DNA from: Sinohyriopsis cumingii
Lineage: Eukaryota; Mollusca; Bivalvia; Unionida; Unionidae
Length of the DNA stretch: 64,000 nucleotides
Assembly (NCBI GenBank): GCA_028554795.2
Contig: CM068831.1
Location: 38,437,144 to 38,501,143 of the forward strand
Direction of reading: 5' to 3'
The position numbers and the translations under genes are program-made. Below, piece by piece: positions 36,829 to 51,492 of the stretch (the stretch's first letter is position 1; each line of letters opens with the position of its first letter). The notes below the pieces were generated by a model. The model was not told where the DNA came from. It ran no database searches and saw nothing but the letters and a program-made list of their open reading frames with translations.

Positions 36829-37185
36829 TTGTCAAGCGTAAAATACCATGCCTTGTTACAAGGTGAGGTTTGCACTTTCTTTAAATTTCTTTCAATTAAA
36901 TCGATTTTGTTTACAGAAGTCATTTTACGTGAAGATTTTGGAATCGTGTTTGACTTCAGTCAAACCACATCTTGTCATCTTCGAGGAGATGTTAGAATAA
37001 GACGTAGAAGAATAAACCTTGGTTTAAACGCCACGGACACCATTGTAATGCCAGCACAACAGTTATTTCAAGCACATCCCAAAATCAGTCCCAATGCTCA
37101 TTATGTGCTATTGTTCAAATATGGAAGAAACAGATCACAGGTACATATGTTAGCCAAACAATTGAACCCTATGACTGATCTATGA
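36829..37185 (+). pseudogene. A32-like packaging ATPase relic (unit 2)
   Basis: Same as unit 1 with two amino-acid differences (F to L near VILREDF, V to A in LGLNATD). The frame is open over the same length. Confidence 0.55.
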
Positions 37186-40100
37186 CATTGCAACACCAAT
37201 GCTTATTTACGCATCGATTTAGAACCAACAAATTCGCTATTATTTGAGATTACTTTGTACCAATTAGTTACACGTTAAGTGTTAATAATGATGTCCTGTT
37301 ATTTACATTTCTCCTTTCGCATCATTCGGAAGAAAGGAAGAAAATTTAAAATCATCCTACACTTCTTTTTTTTTTTCTTCTTCAAATGGTAGCCCACACG
37401 ACCTCCTTTCAATCACATTCTCCTGCCAAATTGTGTCGTAGTCCGTATGCCATCCGTTGCATTGAAGGTTCTTGCGCATTTATTAGAAGCTGGTTTCAAG
37501 TGTTACGACTGTTTACTTTGAGATCACGTCAATTACTTTAAAACATAATCAACATACCCAAACTAACAAACCCATTTTGAAGAAAAAACAAAACAAAAAA
37601 AAAAACAATATGCAAACCAAAAATCAATTCATTTTTAACTGATGGATGTAATTGTTTATGAGGTGTCATTATTTTGTCCCCTTATATATAGAATCTTAAA
37701 AGAAAAAGCTAAATGAAGAAAAATATGAAAGGTCGCCAAAAAAGGCAACATCCCCACAAACAAAAGAATTGCCGCAGAAAGAAGAAAAGCTCCATGAAGA
37801 AAAGGGATAAAACAAATATCTTGACATAAAAGAGACGTGATGTTGCTACGTCGTGAAAGCACTATAAAACAAACGACGGCATTGACTGATTGTGTCTCCT
37901 CCTGCAAGATGTATTTCATCTTCTCCGTTCATGATCATACCTGCCAAATCTAATCTAATATCATTGTCCATTGGATGGGAAAATAAAAATTCATTTCTAA
38001 ATGAACTATTTCTACGGCAGCGACGTTCTAGCGGCTGCAAAGGTGGCCTTCTCCAAGACAAACGAAGATAAAGGGCAAGTGCACTACAATGTTTTACAAG
38101 AAATGTCACTCCTTTTCTCAACACGAGTTTGTAACAATGATTTGCTACACTTAAAAAATTTGTCAAAAGCAAAATGTTTACTATCAATATAAGCTATGTG
38201 AAGTGAATTTTCAAACTTACCCACTTATCAACTTTATGTTTTATGTTATACGAGATGTTTGCCGTTTATCACACACATATACTTACAACTTTACCAGAAA
38301 CCATAACTATATACAATCCCCCATTTTAAATAGCTTGAAAAAATGGTCACAGAATCTAGCAACCCTTCCTTGCATAACTACCTCGGTGTGTGTATGCAAA
38401 AATGAGTAAGTGACAAACATTGTCGGTTTGGAAACGCAAACCATCAATGTTACAATGCACGATTTCATAACATGATTGTAAATTCACTATAGTATGTTCT
38501 GTAATTGTTGAAAATCAGATCATATGCATTAGGTTTCCACACTGCCTGTCGACAATCAAGAAGGAAACAAACATTTACGTTACTCGTTTTGAGTGATTTC
38601 ATTGCTTTACATGCTATTTACACAGTGAGAGAGTTAGAGGAGGTTTTCTTTTCCAGGTCCTTATTCGTTTGAAAAAGGAAAACAACGTCCAACCAAAGTT
38701 GTTTTCGATGCAAACTGTGTCAGCAATATGTTAAAATACGTAACGGAATGTTTGGATAGCTTTGGTTAGAACTTACGTACTGTTTTCACAATCCATCGTG
38801 GACCTTTCTAGGAGCAGACAAGCACGTGATCTTCTGTTTAGGTCACTGGTCATGGAGTCACGTGCCTCGTCAGTATACATTGTCCCCGATGATGCCCCCA
38901 ACACGTGCGATTGTGACTTTGAGGTGTTTTTAAAAGCCGATTTCATGGCTGTCGACGTACTCTTTTCACAGCCACTTAACGTCGGAGGTACCAACCTGAT
39001 TGTTTTAGACTACCTCCCGATCCGCCTTTGTTTTATAATGAATATTGTCCTCGCTAACCACAAGCAGTGCCGCGTCTTTCTGAGAGTATCTACTGGCATA
39101 ATAGATATGGCCACGGCAAGATAGTTTCTAAACTAAGCGGCAACTCACAGATATGTCACTTCAAGCAGTGTGCCGGGCGTCGGGCCTACAGCACTTCTAT
39201 GGACCAGTAAGTGAAATAAATGACGGTCAGCTGCTGGCCCAGCAGATGAAATCAATGAGTACTGATATATGAGTTGGACAAAAGTAGATGGTTTAGTATT
39301 GTCCGGAACCAGGTAATCAGTCTTATGAAAGCGGCGCTTAAAGAAACGCATATTCTTTACATGTTTATAATGTCTTCTGTGGCCTTAAAACTCTGCACCG
39401 ATAGCCATTACGTGGTTGTTGAGAAGGTTCAGTTATGTGAATGATCGGCAACAGATGTACAGACTAGATTTCCGCTTGGTACTGCCATATAGCAACCGTG
39501 AAACATCTCTGATCCATGTGTTGTGTTGATTGTCATCGTAAACAAAGTATCCGCAGTTTGATGGTTTTAGCCTGACTTGTATCGGAGATGCACACAGGGT
39601 AGAGAGCATGAATTCAAGTCATTCATGTTCACCGCGATGGTATGGTTGAGGTCATCACTTTTGTCAGAGATCCTCATTGGAAACTTCAGTTTGTCAAAGA
39701 GTAGCGTGTGCAGATGCGTATTATAATTAATGGAAAGATTGGCGTGATCATCATCATTGTAAAGAGAAAGGAATGTCTCATTCAAAATATCCGATGTCGA
39801 GTTCATAAGAACGGATCTGTTGGAAATCAACTAAATTTGGTGGTGTTAAAGTCATTTGCCATGAAACGGCTTGTACAGCGAAATTATTTTGCTAGGCCGC
39901 TAGCCTAAGTATTTGTTTAAAACTTTTCTATTCGATCAACAATCTTAGCGATTGTCATGATCATGCTTCAGTATCAGGTCGTCAAGGTCACCAGCCAACT
40001 TCATTATACTTTGCTGGCAGATATGTAAGCGAGCATGTAACCTTAAAGCTAAGGTTAAAGATGACGTCCTTCTTTCAAAAACCCATCCATCAACGACAAC

Positions 40101-42608
40101 TAGGATCAAAGTAAGCTTATTGCTGCGTGAATTATTCAAATGTAATGCATAGCGGCCTCAAACTCCGAGTCACTCTTAATGTGATACATTGTATGACTCT
40201 GTCTAATTATGTTTTTAATGATGCGAATAAACCACTTCTACATATATTAAGTTTATGGAGTGCTATTTCATACCAAACAAAGACATTTTGATCATGATTT
40301 AATGTTTCAAAACTGTAGAATAAATATGTATTTAGCAACGTCAAAATGCTAAGAGTTAAAGACGCCCTTAAGTTTCTACACGTTGTTTTTCAAATCACTT
40401 TAGACACTCCTAGAACTAATTGGTCCTGATGCACAAACAAAGTTAAAGTCTAAAAGGATAGTGAATGTAAGAATTCAAAGAATTCGAGTGTATACAATCG
40501 TTATTGTTGCTTCTCCTTTATAATATTTGTACATTGCAGGTAGGAATATAATAAAATGCCGCGGAAGTGTATTACGATTTATATATGCACAGTAGAGACA
40601 GATGTACCAACCGCAGATCAGCAACGAAATGATAATTCTAAAACTCGTACGTTGATAGTGTTTGTGCTTTAGCGCAACCCTCACCTAGAATTATGTTGTG
40701 CAGTCAAGTTTCATGATAAGAAATACACAGTCCGATGACACTTCTTTGTGCAGACAAAATGCGCTAATATCTAGTTTGGAGTTCTATTTTTCGACGTACA
40801 TGGATATTGTCAATTTGTTGCATAATGCATGCCATAACTAATAGTACATTGTACAGTGCTGTGCTTAAAACAGAAGTATACTAAAATATGTAACGTTTCG
40901 TATTCAGCCGATAATGTGGAGAAATTAAAAAAAAAAGCACTGTTGAATCTGAATCTAATGTTATGCATTCTGTCGCACACACACATACATTCTAAAATAC
41001 AGCTTGATATTATCTACAAATTAAAAAAAAGGTCAGGCATTGGTCTTCTTCCAGTTTTAATAGCATTACCGTTGAAAAATAAAATGGCCCTATTTTGTAC
41101 AATCGTGGAGTGCGCCAGCCAAGAATCGATTTCACGTGCATTTTGCAATAACCACTTTGTCTGCTGCAAAAAAAAATGTTTACATCTAAACTCCTCTCAC
41201 CAAAAACTAAGATCCATAATTTTTAAACCATATTGCAAGTGTCCGCTTGAAACAGCAATTGAATTGTGCGCATCGAACTCATGATGAACAGATTATCCTA
41301 AGTTTTAAAATCGATCAGGTCAAACATCTTATTTTATTCAACTTTATACAAGATTATTAATTTAAAAAAAGTTCAAAATGTTATTATCAGTTTAGCGAAT
41401 AACTTATGGATACATAGTATAAATGAGCAATACGTAGTAAAGATGAAAACAATGCATTCTCTTCTTTGATAACCAGCACGTAAAGAGAAAACTTGTATCG
41501 GAAATCATATCACCTCTAATGGATAATACATACAGAAAATCGGAGAAAAGGGATGAAATTGTCTCAAAATTAATATAGCATTTTGTTCATATTGTATAAT
41601 GTATAATTTCATTTCAGATTAGTACAGTGCAATATTCATTATCATTTACAAGTGTGACAACTAAATAAATCTTATTCATAATTTTTCTTTAAAAAGCAGG
41701 AAACCTTTCCTCACGGAAAATACATTATTAATTCAATACGTATTTATTAAAAATGGAATCAAAATGTTATATTTTTTCAATAAGTAACATAATGCTTTTC
41801 CTGAAAAGTGTTCCATGCCGAATATGTAGAGATCGAAGAACACAAGATTACAAAACACAAGATTACAGATAAGTTACTAAACATATTGGGTAATAGCAAA
41901 GTTATCATACAGAACGAAACTGGAAACATGACAATTGTTTTTCTTATTCCATGTATTCGACATCGAACTAGATCATCAGCCAATACATGTAGTTGTTGTA
42001 GAATAACGATGAATACGACAGGTTACATAATATAACAAACTTAGGTATAGTGGATATCATCGTCATGGATATCGGACTACACATTTTGAACTGTTATCGT
42101 GGACACAGAGTGATTTAAGTTCACATAACTTTTCCAATTACAACTAATGTGTATGGCATGAGTGACGCACCCATACTACATTCTTCAAGGTTTCGCATTT
42201 GTGGGCTTCATAGAAGGAAAGCTTGAATTGTTCCTCAGAGGTGGCATTGTGGCGTATCACCTTAGATATACGGTCAAGGACTTTGATGAGTTTCGTTTTG
42301 GCCAAGACGAATATTTCGTCCTGTCTTTCAAATAATTGAGCTTTGACAAGTAATAAAATTTCCAGTCACATAAACCAGATTGCATCCTAAAGCAGTTTTG
42401 CATGATGGCTGCAAATCTTCCGCCAGATCATTAATATTTGGGTACAGCAATATATTATAATTCCTCTATGGAGTATTATGAACCATTCATGTCGAAGCTA
42501 TGATAAAAACATTACAATATGCATTCGTCTTGTCTCTGATTATAAAGCACTAACAAACAATGCCACCTCTGAGGAACAATTCAAGCTATATCATGCTTAT
42601 GTGTTTTG

Positions 42609-43612
42609 GCCAATCCCGTCCCTGTAAATAATTTAAGTGACACAGGAGCTTCTGAGAGTCTTTATTATCAGGTACTTCTTCTAATGAGTGTTCTTATTCA
42701 GGGAGAAAAGTGCGGCTTTGTTAATATTCACTCTATTGTGTAAATTTGTCATCAGACTTAGTCTTCGGACCCGTGACAGTCGGAACAGTGTTTTACCCGT
42801 TGAGGGCATTTGTTTATCACTTGGCAACGACCCAGCTAGACAAAAGGTTGTGGTTAATTCACTTGTAATTGACAAGACTTGTTTGGATCAGAAAGTCGAT
42901 CCAACTGAAAAAGAATTCTCTGTTTTATACCCAGCTTGTGCAGTTACCAGAGAAGAAAGCTTTTGAGAATGATATTGATAAGGAAAGTATTTCTTTATCT
43001 GACACATGTATTGATAAGGCTTTTGATGAGGTCACTTTCACTCCTTGTTTGGATCAATCAAAAGGTATTGATCCCAGTTAAACTACTCATTTTCTTTTCT
43101 AAAACGGGTGACAAACGACAATCACGGGTCATCGAATACGAAAAAGATCATAAGATCTTTTTGTTTCAAATGGCCATTAGTGAAACTGAAGCCACTGAAG
43201 TTCATGTCTGTTATTTCATTAAAAATGGAAGTCTTATTAGAAAATGGATACCTGCAAATGGAACACATAAGCATGATATAGCTTGAATTGTTCCTCAGAG
43301 GTGGCATTGTTTGTTAGTGCTTTATAATCAGAGACAAGACGAATGCATATTGTAATGTTTTGTATTGAACTGTAGTTCCGAAATTTTACAGACAGGAAAT
43401 ACTTTGTCTGGCCCATGAAACTCATTTGGCTGGTCATTTTGGGATTAATAAGACTTATCAGAATATCTTGACTCACTTTTATTGGCCAAAAATCAAAAAT
43501 GATGTTTGTAAATACTGTTGATATTGTCATACTTATTAAATGGTAGGAAAATACAATCAGAAGATATTTATGGCTCCTATTCATGCACTGTAAGTTGCAC
43601 AACTGATTCCAC
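42609..43612 (+). mobile_element. Gypsy-type fragment (unit 3)
   Basis: Third copy, nearly identical to the unit 2 version, including the extra linker base. The protease DTGAS block and integrase HETHLAGHFG block are both present and separated by the same inverted-repeat arm. Confidence 0.73.
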
Positions 43613-45312
43613 TGGGAGTTGATGTCTGGGGTCTAAGAAAGGGAATGTATTTGATACATTCACTAACAAATATGGCACTTGATGATATTCTGTCTTTTGC
43701 CTAATTCGATGGCATCGACGACATGCATTAGTCCACAACTACAAATTTAAACGACGTTTGGAGCGATGCTCAAAGAAAGGCAACTTAAGATAATATATGG
43801 TTCGTGTATTCTGTATTGATACTGTGATTGTATCCTACGATTATTTTGAATATTATCTGCCATGAAAATACAAATTAACAGGTCACAAACATTTAAGAAA
43901 ACTAAAACTGCTTTAGCTGACAACTGATATCGTAATATATTGTTGGATATATGATCCAACGACTGAAATGAGCTAATGCAGCTATAAATTCGATACAGTA
44001 CACATAAATCCCTCTTGGCTTGCTTCACATCCCGACCCAGTTAGGTCACGCATTTAAAATGAAATAATCCGATAGGCGAATGAAAAGCATTCTAGACGAG
44101 ATGAAAATGTTGACAAAATATATGCACACTTGTACAGAAAACAAAGTCGAAAATAATATTTATTAAGGCACGCTGAAACAAGTCCACAAGTAACGACAAG
44201 GCACCAAACATGTATGCACTAGTAATGTTTGAAAGTTTAACTCTGCATTAGTCTAATGTCGTTATTTGTCCGTAAACAATTTTATTGTTAGTATTCTTGA
44301 GGCTTCAATTTGTATCAGATTATGAGCAATATTTATTTATAAGCTTTTATTGCAAAGTCATCAAAGACGAACAATAAACGACTAATAAATATGCACAATC
44401 ACTAGACTTTATATAGTCTGACTGGCAATGCATCCTTTCTCTCCTTAGGTTGTATTTCAAACATGATTGCAATTTTATTAGTGTGGCTCATTTGACAAAC
44501 TCTGTAATCTCCGTCATTATCAGTTGTATCAGTTGTCTATACATATAATCTTGAGCTTTAAGGACCAAATTGTCGAGGACACTTAAGAGACGCTTTAGCA
44601 TGAAAATACACGACTTTTATTAACCCTTTGGTCGTAAACGTGCGCTATAACGAGCTACTAAACACGCACACTTGAGATGGCCTCTTCCAGGGAAACTAAC
44701 AAAGTTTGATTATTTCTTTCATTCGTCTTCGTGTGTTTGTATTTACATTTTAGGGATAGGAAGGTAACAGGAAATATTAAGACAATAGAGAAGTGTGCTT
44801 TCGAGAGCAAGATGTTTAAAGTACATGTGTTAATGTGTGTGCAAATTATAGACCAAATTCAATAATCTTCGGAACCATGGAGACAAAGGAAAAGCTGTTC
44901 AGTAATGAAGATGCTGTATAAGCAGAAACGGATAGCCATAATTATGAAGACTTTTTTTTTAAAAATCTGAATGTATTAAACATTAAAAGCATCATCCTTG
45001 ATTCATCCTGCAATCAGATCAGAAGTGTTTGAAAAAGCGATAATAAACAATGAAAGCACATTTTCTCATTACCTTCAATAGGTGGAATGTAGGAAAATAT
45101 TGTGGGAAAACCCGCCAAGCAAGCAAGTCAAACTTTAATTCTCTGGCAACTTGATCAGTAGACGCCCGGATAAAATAATTTAATTAGTATCATAATGTAT
45201 ATTTTATGAAAAATTACTTGGTTGGAGTAAGATGTTGAATTTGTTACCTTATCGAGACTAAAAATGTGTGTGTGGTTTGTATTTTAGAAGTAGAGTTACT
45301 AATTGTTCAGTC

Positions 45313-45314
<2 letters not shown>

Positions 45315-45357
<43 letters not shown>

Positions 45358-48300
45358 TAATAATAATGACTTTGTATAGCGCCTAATTTTTTGAAGCTCT
45401 AAGCGCTTTACAACATTAGATAACACATACAAGATTTTAAAAAAACATAATGATATGATTACTAACACAAACACCATAAAATTAGAAAACATAGAAAAAA
45501 CATGCGGAGAATATTTAAGGTAGCAAACATTATTAGGTCTTTAAGTTTAATCTTGCAGTCGAAATAAGCGTTTTGAGAGCACTCTTGAATGTGATCACTG
45601 TGTCTTTGTGTCTAAGTTCATTGGGCAATTCATTCCACGTTGCTGGGCCCTGGTATGCAAAAGAACGCTGTCCATATGACTTTGTTTTCATAGCGGGAAT
45701 AACGAGTATACGATTGTCAGAAGAGGAGCGTAAGTATCTTGCTGGTGTGTACACATGGGTGAGGTCGCATAGGTATGTTGGACTAGAGTCCGTCAGTGAA
45801 AAGAAGCACAGAGAACAATTTTGTGTTTGATTCTGGATCGAATGGATAGCCAGTGTAGGGTACAGAGCAGCGGGGAGGTGTGCTGTGATCGTGGTACTCT
45901 AAGTATGATCCGAGCAGCTGTGTTTTGAACTTTTTGAAATTTTTGAAATAGATATTGTGATGAACCAGACAGAACTGAGTTACAATAATCCAGTCTTGAA
46001 AGTACTAATGAACACACAAGTGTTTTAGTGGCATCAACTGAAAGATATTTGCGAATGGAGCTGATGCGTCTCAGCTCAAGATATGCAGCCTTGCATATGT
46101 TCATGACATGTTGGTGCAATGTGAGAGTACTGTCCAGAGTAACACCTAGGTTTCGTACTGATTGTGTGAATTTAATGTTGGTGTTGCTGATATTTATTGT
46201 TTGAGGTAAAGGATGTGAATGAGAACGTCTTTGTGTTGTAATCAGAATGGCCTCAGTTTTATCATCATTCATCTGCAGCTCGTTACATGTCATTCATGAT
46301 TTCATATCAGAAATGCACCTCTCTACACCTTGGATGGTAGCATCAACTTCAGTTGGGTGGCTAGATTTTTATATTTGGGTGTCATCAGCGTACAATTGGT
46401 GAGATACTGGATGATGATCTATGACACTTGAGAGCGGAAGAGTGTATAGAATGAAGATAACAGTTCCCTTGTGGAACACCACAACATGGATCAACTGTGC
46501 ATGGGGTGTATTCCATTTGCAGACACAATTTGTGTCCTGTTGACCAAGTAGGACTTGAACCACGGTAAGGATGTTATCATGAATGCCAAATACATGCTGA
46601 AGACCGTGAAGTAAAATATCATGGTCTATTGTGTCAAATATTGCAGAAGTGTTCTCCATGGTATAGCAGTGTTGGGGACCAGCTTCGCACTGCTAAAAAT
46701 CAAGGAGGGTGAGAACTGTAATCTTTCTGCTATCCAAAGCAGAGAGAATGTCATTAACTACTTTTAGAAGAGTAGTTTCAGTACTGTGGCAAGGGAGATA
46801 TGCAGATTGTACATTGCTAAGAAGACTATTTTGAATTCAGATGAGAACCAAGCTGGGATAGAACAACCTTTTCTAAGATTTTTGATATGAATGGGAGATT
46901 AGAATCTGGGCGATAGTTCTTTAAATCGTTATGGTCTAGTGTTGGTTTCTTCAGCAGAGGCTTTACAATGGCAGTTTTGAAAAATGATGGGAATTCCCCT
47001 GATGTGAGAGAGGTATTAATAACATCAGTAACATCTAAGCACTAAAGCCCCAGTGATGTTGGAATTGGATCAAGTTCACATGACTTAGGTGCACTCGTCA
47101 TCAGGATTGTACGTACGAAATCCATAGAGACAGGTTCACATGCTGTTAATGGTTGCCGCTCAAATTCTGTATCGCAACTGTATGGTGACGACGAGTTAAT
47201 TGAAATTGTGGTGTAAAGCTTATCTCTAATGGTTTGTACTTTGTCACGGAAGAAATTTGCAAAGAGAGAAGGTATTTGGAAGTGGTGTAGATTTGTTCCT
47301 CTGCCATTAGCTTCTTAGTAATCTCGATGAGCTCTTTGCAGTTGGAACTTTCCATGATCTTAGTAGTGTAGTGGGCTGATTTCGCTGCATGGACTATATT
47401 TGTGACATTCTTCTCTTTTAGCAGTGCGAAGCTGGTCCCCAACACTGCTATACCATGGAGAACACTTCTGAATTGATACTCTGCACTTGGTAGCTGGGGC
47501 ATATTTGTCGAGCAATGAACGCAGACAGTTATCGAGTTGTTCTGCGGTAGGAGGTAAGCAAGTTGTGAGGTTAGCTTGGATGTCGTGCATTAGTTTGGTT
47601 CTATTTATCATACAGAGATTTCTCTTAGTAGCAGATAAAGGTGACTGATACGTCAAGATGGCATATAATGCAGAGGTGATGTGATGCAAAGTTCATAGGA
47701 TACCAGGGAGGACCGTAGAATGTTATCATCAGGTCTATGAAGAATCCAGTCTAAAATGTGACCATGTTTATGGGTGGGTTGGTTAACTGGGTGGGTTGGT
47801 TAACTGACTGTTTGAGATTGAAGCCATTAATGGAATCTATGAGTTTTGATGTGTTTGGATTCCCGGAACAGTCAAAGTGAAAATTGAAATCTCCAAGAAT
47901 AATCAGGTTGCCACCTATAGAATTTCCATACTCCAGAAGATTCGGAAACTGCTCCAAAAAGTGAGATTCAGTCATCTTGTTTTTTCTACTAGGAGGAGGG
48001 CAGTATAGGCAGAAAATATGGACTGACCTTTGCTCCAATGTGAGTGTGGTTTGGACTAGTTCCAACAATGTGTGGTCGAAATTGAATGTTGTGGTGTGGT
48101 TAAGACGTTTGATCATGGAGTTCTTTGTGATGATAGCAATTCCACTTACGCATGAGTTACGTGGAAACGACTTGATGGAGTAACCAGTGGGTGTTAGATC
48201 CGCACACTTGGGCTCATTGCCTGATGTTTTTAGCCATGTTTCTGTCAGGAAAAAGACGTCAATATTCTGGTCGTTGATAAAATTAACTATTCTGTGCGCT

Positions 48301-48878
48301 TTTGCGGTGGTCCTACTGATTGGGCATTGAACAATGCAATTCGCAGAGGTATCTCTCGGATAGTTGACACGAAGGTTGACGAATTAATAGGGATTTTAAT
48401 TAGGTTATCTAAATTAACAGTCGAATTTTTAAATTGTCGAGCCGAAAAGGGCATAAGGGAGATAACTGGAATACTTCTTCCTGTTCTACGCCGGCCAACT
48501 TTGAAACAACTTTTCTCTTTTCGCTTCTTTTTACATTTAGGTAATGATGGATGCAGTCCCAGTTCGTTTAGTCTAGAGCACAATGTAGTGTGGAGAGCCA
48601 AGGAGTGGTCATTTAAAGCAATTAATGAGGGTCCATCATAGCATAAACGGGTTGACTGGTGAGTATCACGTGATGGCGGTTTGTTCAAATGGAAGTTGTA
48701 GTAGTGGAGCAAGACAGCTGAGAAAAAGTCTAATTGTTCTCGTTTCCAAAACAAGGAGATGAAGAAACACATACGAACTGAACAGCCAATACATAATGAA
48801 CACAGAAACGCAGACGAAGACAGCCACCGAGTACAAATATCATGAAAACGGCAAAAAAAAACGGAACAGCTGCATCAA
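45315..48878 (-). mobile_element. CR1/L2-like LINE, dead (unit 3)
   Basis: Third copy with the shared lesions. A private 11-bp deletion lies in the endonuclease region between 47643 and 47644. The ATT tail is the longest of the three (45315-45367). Two extra A residues near 48855 shift the upstream frame. Confidence 0.85.
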
Positions 48879-49000
48879 GCCGGTTAAGCAATAGCGGCCA
48901 TCTTTGTGATATCACTAATATCTATACAGCATGACAGTTTATCGTGTTATCTAGCATTGGGGCATCATGCCACAGACATGTATTATGTCCCACCCAGTCA

Positions 49001-49188
49001 CATTATCCTGACACCAGACCAACCAGTCCTAACACTAACTTCTTAACGCTGAGCATCTTGCAGGGCAGCTGCTAGTACCGTCTCTGCTAGTACCGTATCT
49101 GGTATGACTCGGCCGCAATTCCAACTCACGACCTCCGGCGCCGAGGAGGACGCTCTAACCACAATGCCACCGGAGAGGTCCCCGAGAG
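49001..49188 (-). mobile_element. tRNA-derived SINE (unit 3)
   Basis: Copy of the unit 1 SINE. A single T is missing just outside its 5' end compared with the other units. Confidence 0.6.
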
Positions 49189-49289
49189 AAATAAGTCACT
49201 ATATATAATGGGCAGTTCTATAGATCTATGGTTAAAATAATGCGATGATAGCACGTCATCACTGGGTGGATGTCTTTATCGATGAATTC

Positions 49290-51492
49290 GACAGCCAGGG
49301 TGGAAGGCCTCCAAAATGAGCTTCATGACCAGGGCGTCGCAAATAATATCGGTGGACTTCGGCTGTGATCATCCAGTCAGGAGTGGAATGAACTCCTCCA
49401 GGCTGTATCTTGCCCTTAACACACCACGTGAAGACATCTAGCATATCGGATCGGTCACAACCCGGGTCAGCAGTGACCTCACCTGCCGCTGCACACCAGG
49501 ACGAAAGTGACAAGCATGGTGCACCCACTGTCAAATTCAATGGAGAGACAACATCATTATCGGTACATGGAACGTTTGAACAGTGAGAGATATGGAAAAT
49601 TAGAAAAGACTTAGACATGAGTTAGAAAAGGCACTACTGTATCATTATTGGTCTCTGCTACGTGGCTAGATTAAAACTTTGGCGAAATAAGAACAGAAGA
49701 AGGACATAAGCTTCGCTTCAGCCGATGAGGGACAAACACAATCATGGCGTTGTATTTCTTGTGAACAGCATAATGTGTTGCTGCCCAGTCTCAAACAGAC
49801 TTATTACCATCCGTCCGAGGGCGGCTCCCTTTTAATATCACAATTATATTGTGTACCGACGCCTAACTATGATGAAAGCGAACTGTAGAATGTTATAATC
49901 AACTGCAAGATGTCATTGACAAATCGCCCCCCAAAAAAAGATTCGGTTTGTACAAGGAGACTGGAATGCAAAGGTAGGAGTTGATTCACAGACAAACTGG
50001 CAAAGGATTTGTGGACCCTTCTGCAATGTAGAGACAAATGAAAGTGGACTCAGGCTTTTGGACATTGCCGCCTACAACAATCTTGTGCTAACCATCACGT
50101 TCGGCCCTCACAAAGGATATTGAAGATGGGCCTGGCACGGTCCAAACGGACAATATCACAACCAGACCGACTCCATCTTGGTGACAAGACGATTCAGCAC
50201 GGGACTGAATATCGCAATAACGCAACGTTTCCCATGAGCAGATATTGGAATTGATCATGATATATTAAAAGTGATCAAAACGCCGTACCAACCAAGAATA
50301 ACCAATAAGTACGAGAAAAGCACAGGAGTCTAGATAGAAAGACAATGCTTTGAAATCCAAGACAGTCAAAGCAGAAACGTTAGCACGATGGATACCAGCT
50401 GGTGAAAGATCTCACATATCTTAAACAAGTACCACCATCCAAGACAAGTCAGGAAAATGGCCCACAGAAGATCAAGAGATCCTCAAACAATTGGCAGAAT
50501 ACTGCTCACAATTTTACAATTATAAAACCCAAGGAGACCCAACAGTATTAAAGCACCTTCCAGCAAAATAAATTGATGACAACACCATTCTTTGTGAGCA
50601 AGGAGAAACTGCAGTTAGGTCAGTAAAGACAGAAAATTCAGCTGGCGTTGACAACATGCCAGCAGAACTCATTCAAATAGGAAGAGAAAAGATAGTCACT
50701 GTCCTAAAAACAATCTGCAACAAGTTATTGCAGACAGTAGAATGACCCAAAACATGTACTCAACCTTTGGTCATCGTGCTCCCCAAGAAAGGAAACCTGC
50801 AGTTATTTCAAAACCACAACACCGTCAGTCTGATCAGCCGCCCAAGCGAAGTCATGCTGAAGACGAAAGACTCAAGCAGAGACTTTTTTGCTGAAGAGCA
50901 AGCAGGTTTTCGAGAAATAAGGAGCATAAAGAAACAAATATTCAATATCAGACTCCTTTGAGAGAAACACTTTTAGCATCAGCAAAATCTGTACCATGCC
51001 ATCAAAGCTTTCAAGAAGGTCGAACAACAGTTGGAAGTCAAACAGGGTTGCATACTGCCACATACACTCCTCAGCAATGTTTTGGAAAGGATCGGAGGAA
51101 GAACAACCACCAAACTTCGCTTTACAGATGATAGTGATGGATTAACAGGAGATAAAAAAGAAGTACTTTCTGACTTGGGTGACAAACAACACCAATGGTA
51201 CCAGTGCAGAAATAAAAGTACTTAGACAGAAGCTGGAAACAGTCACAAGTTTCAGGTACTTGTGAGCTATTATGAAAGATGAGGACTCAAAACTAGAATT
51301 ACTTAGCAGGATTGCCCGGACAACAGCAGCAATAACAAGCTTGAGGCCAATATGGAAGGATACAAACATTGCTATTGCTTCCACTGACACTCACATCAGA
51401 TCTACAGAACAGGATTCATTGAAATGAGATGCTTCCGCAAGATCTTCGGAATCGCATACATTGACCATGTATCTAACGCTCAGATAGGCAGA
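49290..51492 (+). mobile_element. RTE-like LINE, dead, internally deleted (unit 3)
   Basis: Same element with the same internal loss as unit 1. The junction filler is CAATA at 50303-50307, where unit 1 has CAATC. The other lesions are shared. Confidence 0.85.

Larger units (their letters stand above)
20772..41811. repeat. Macrosatellite unit 2 (21,040 bp)
   Basis: Second head-to-tail copy. It is the longest because it keeps 287 bp of the RTE-like LINE (29268-29554) that units 1 and 3 have replaced with 5 bp. At other variable sites, for example near 2865 of unit 1 and its counterparts, it agrees with unit 3 against unit 1. Confidence 0.98.
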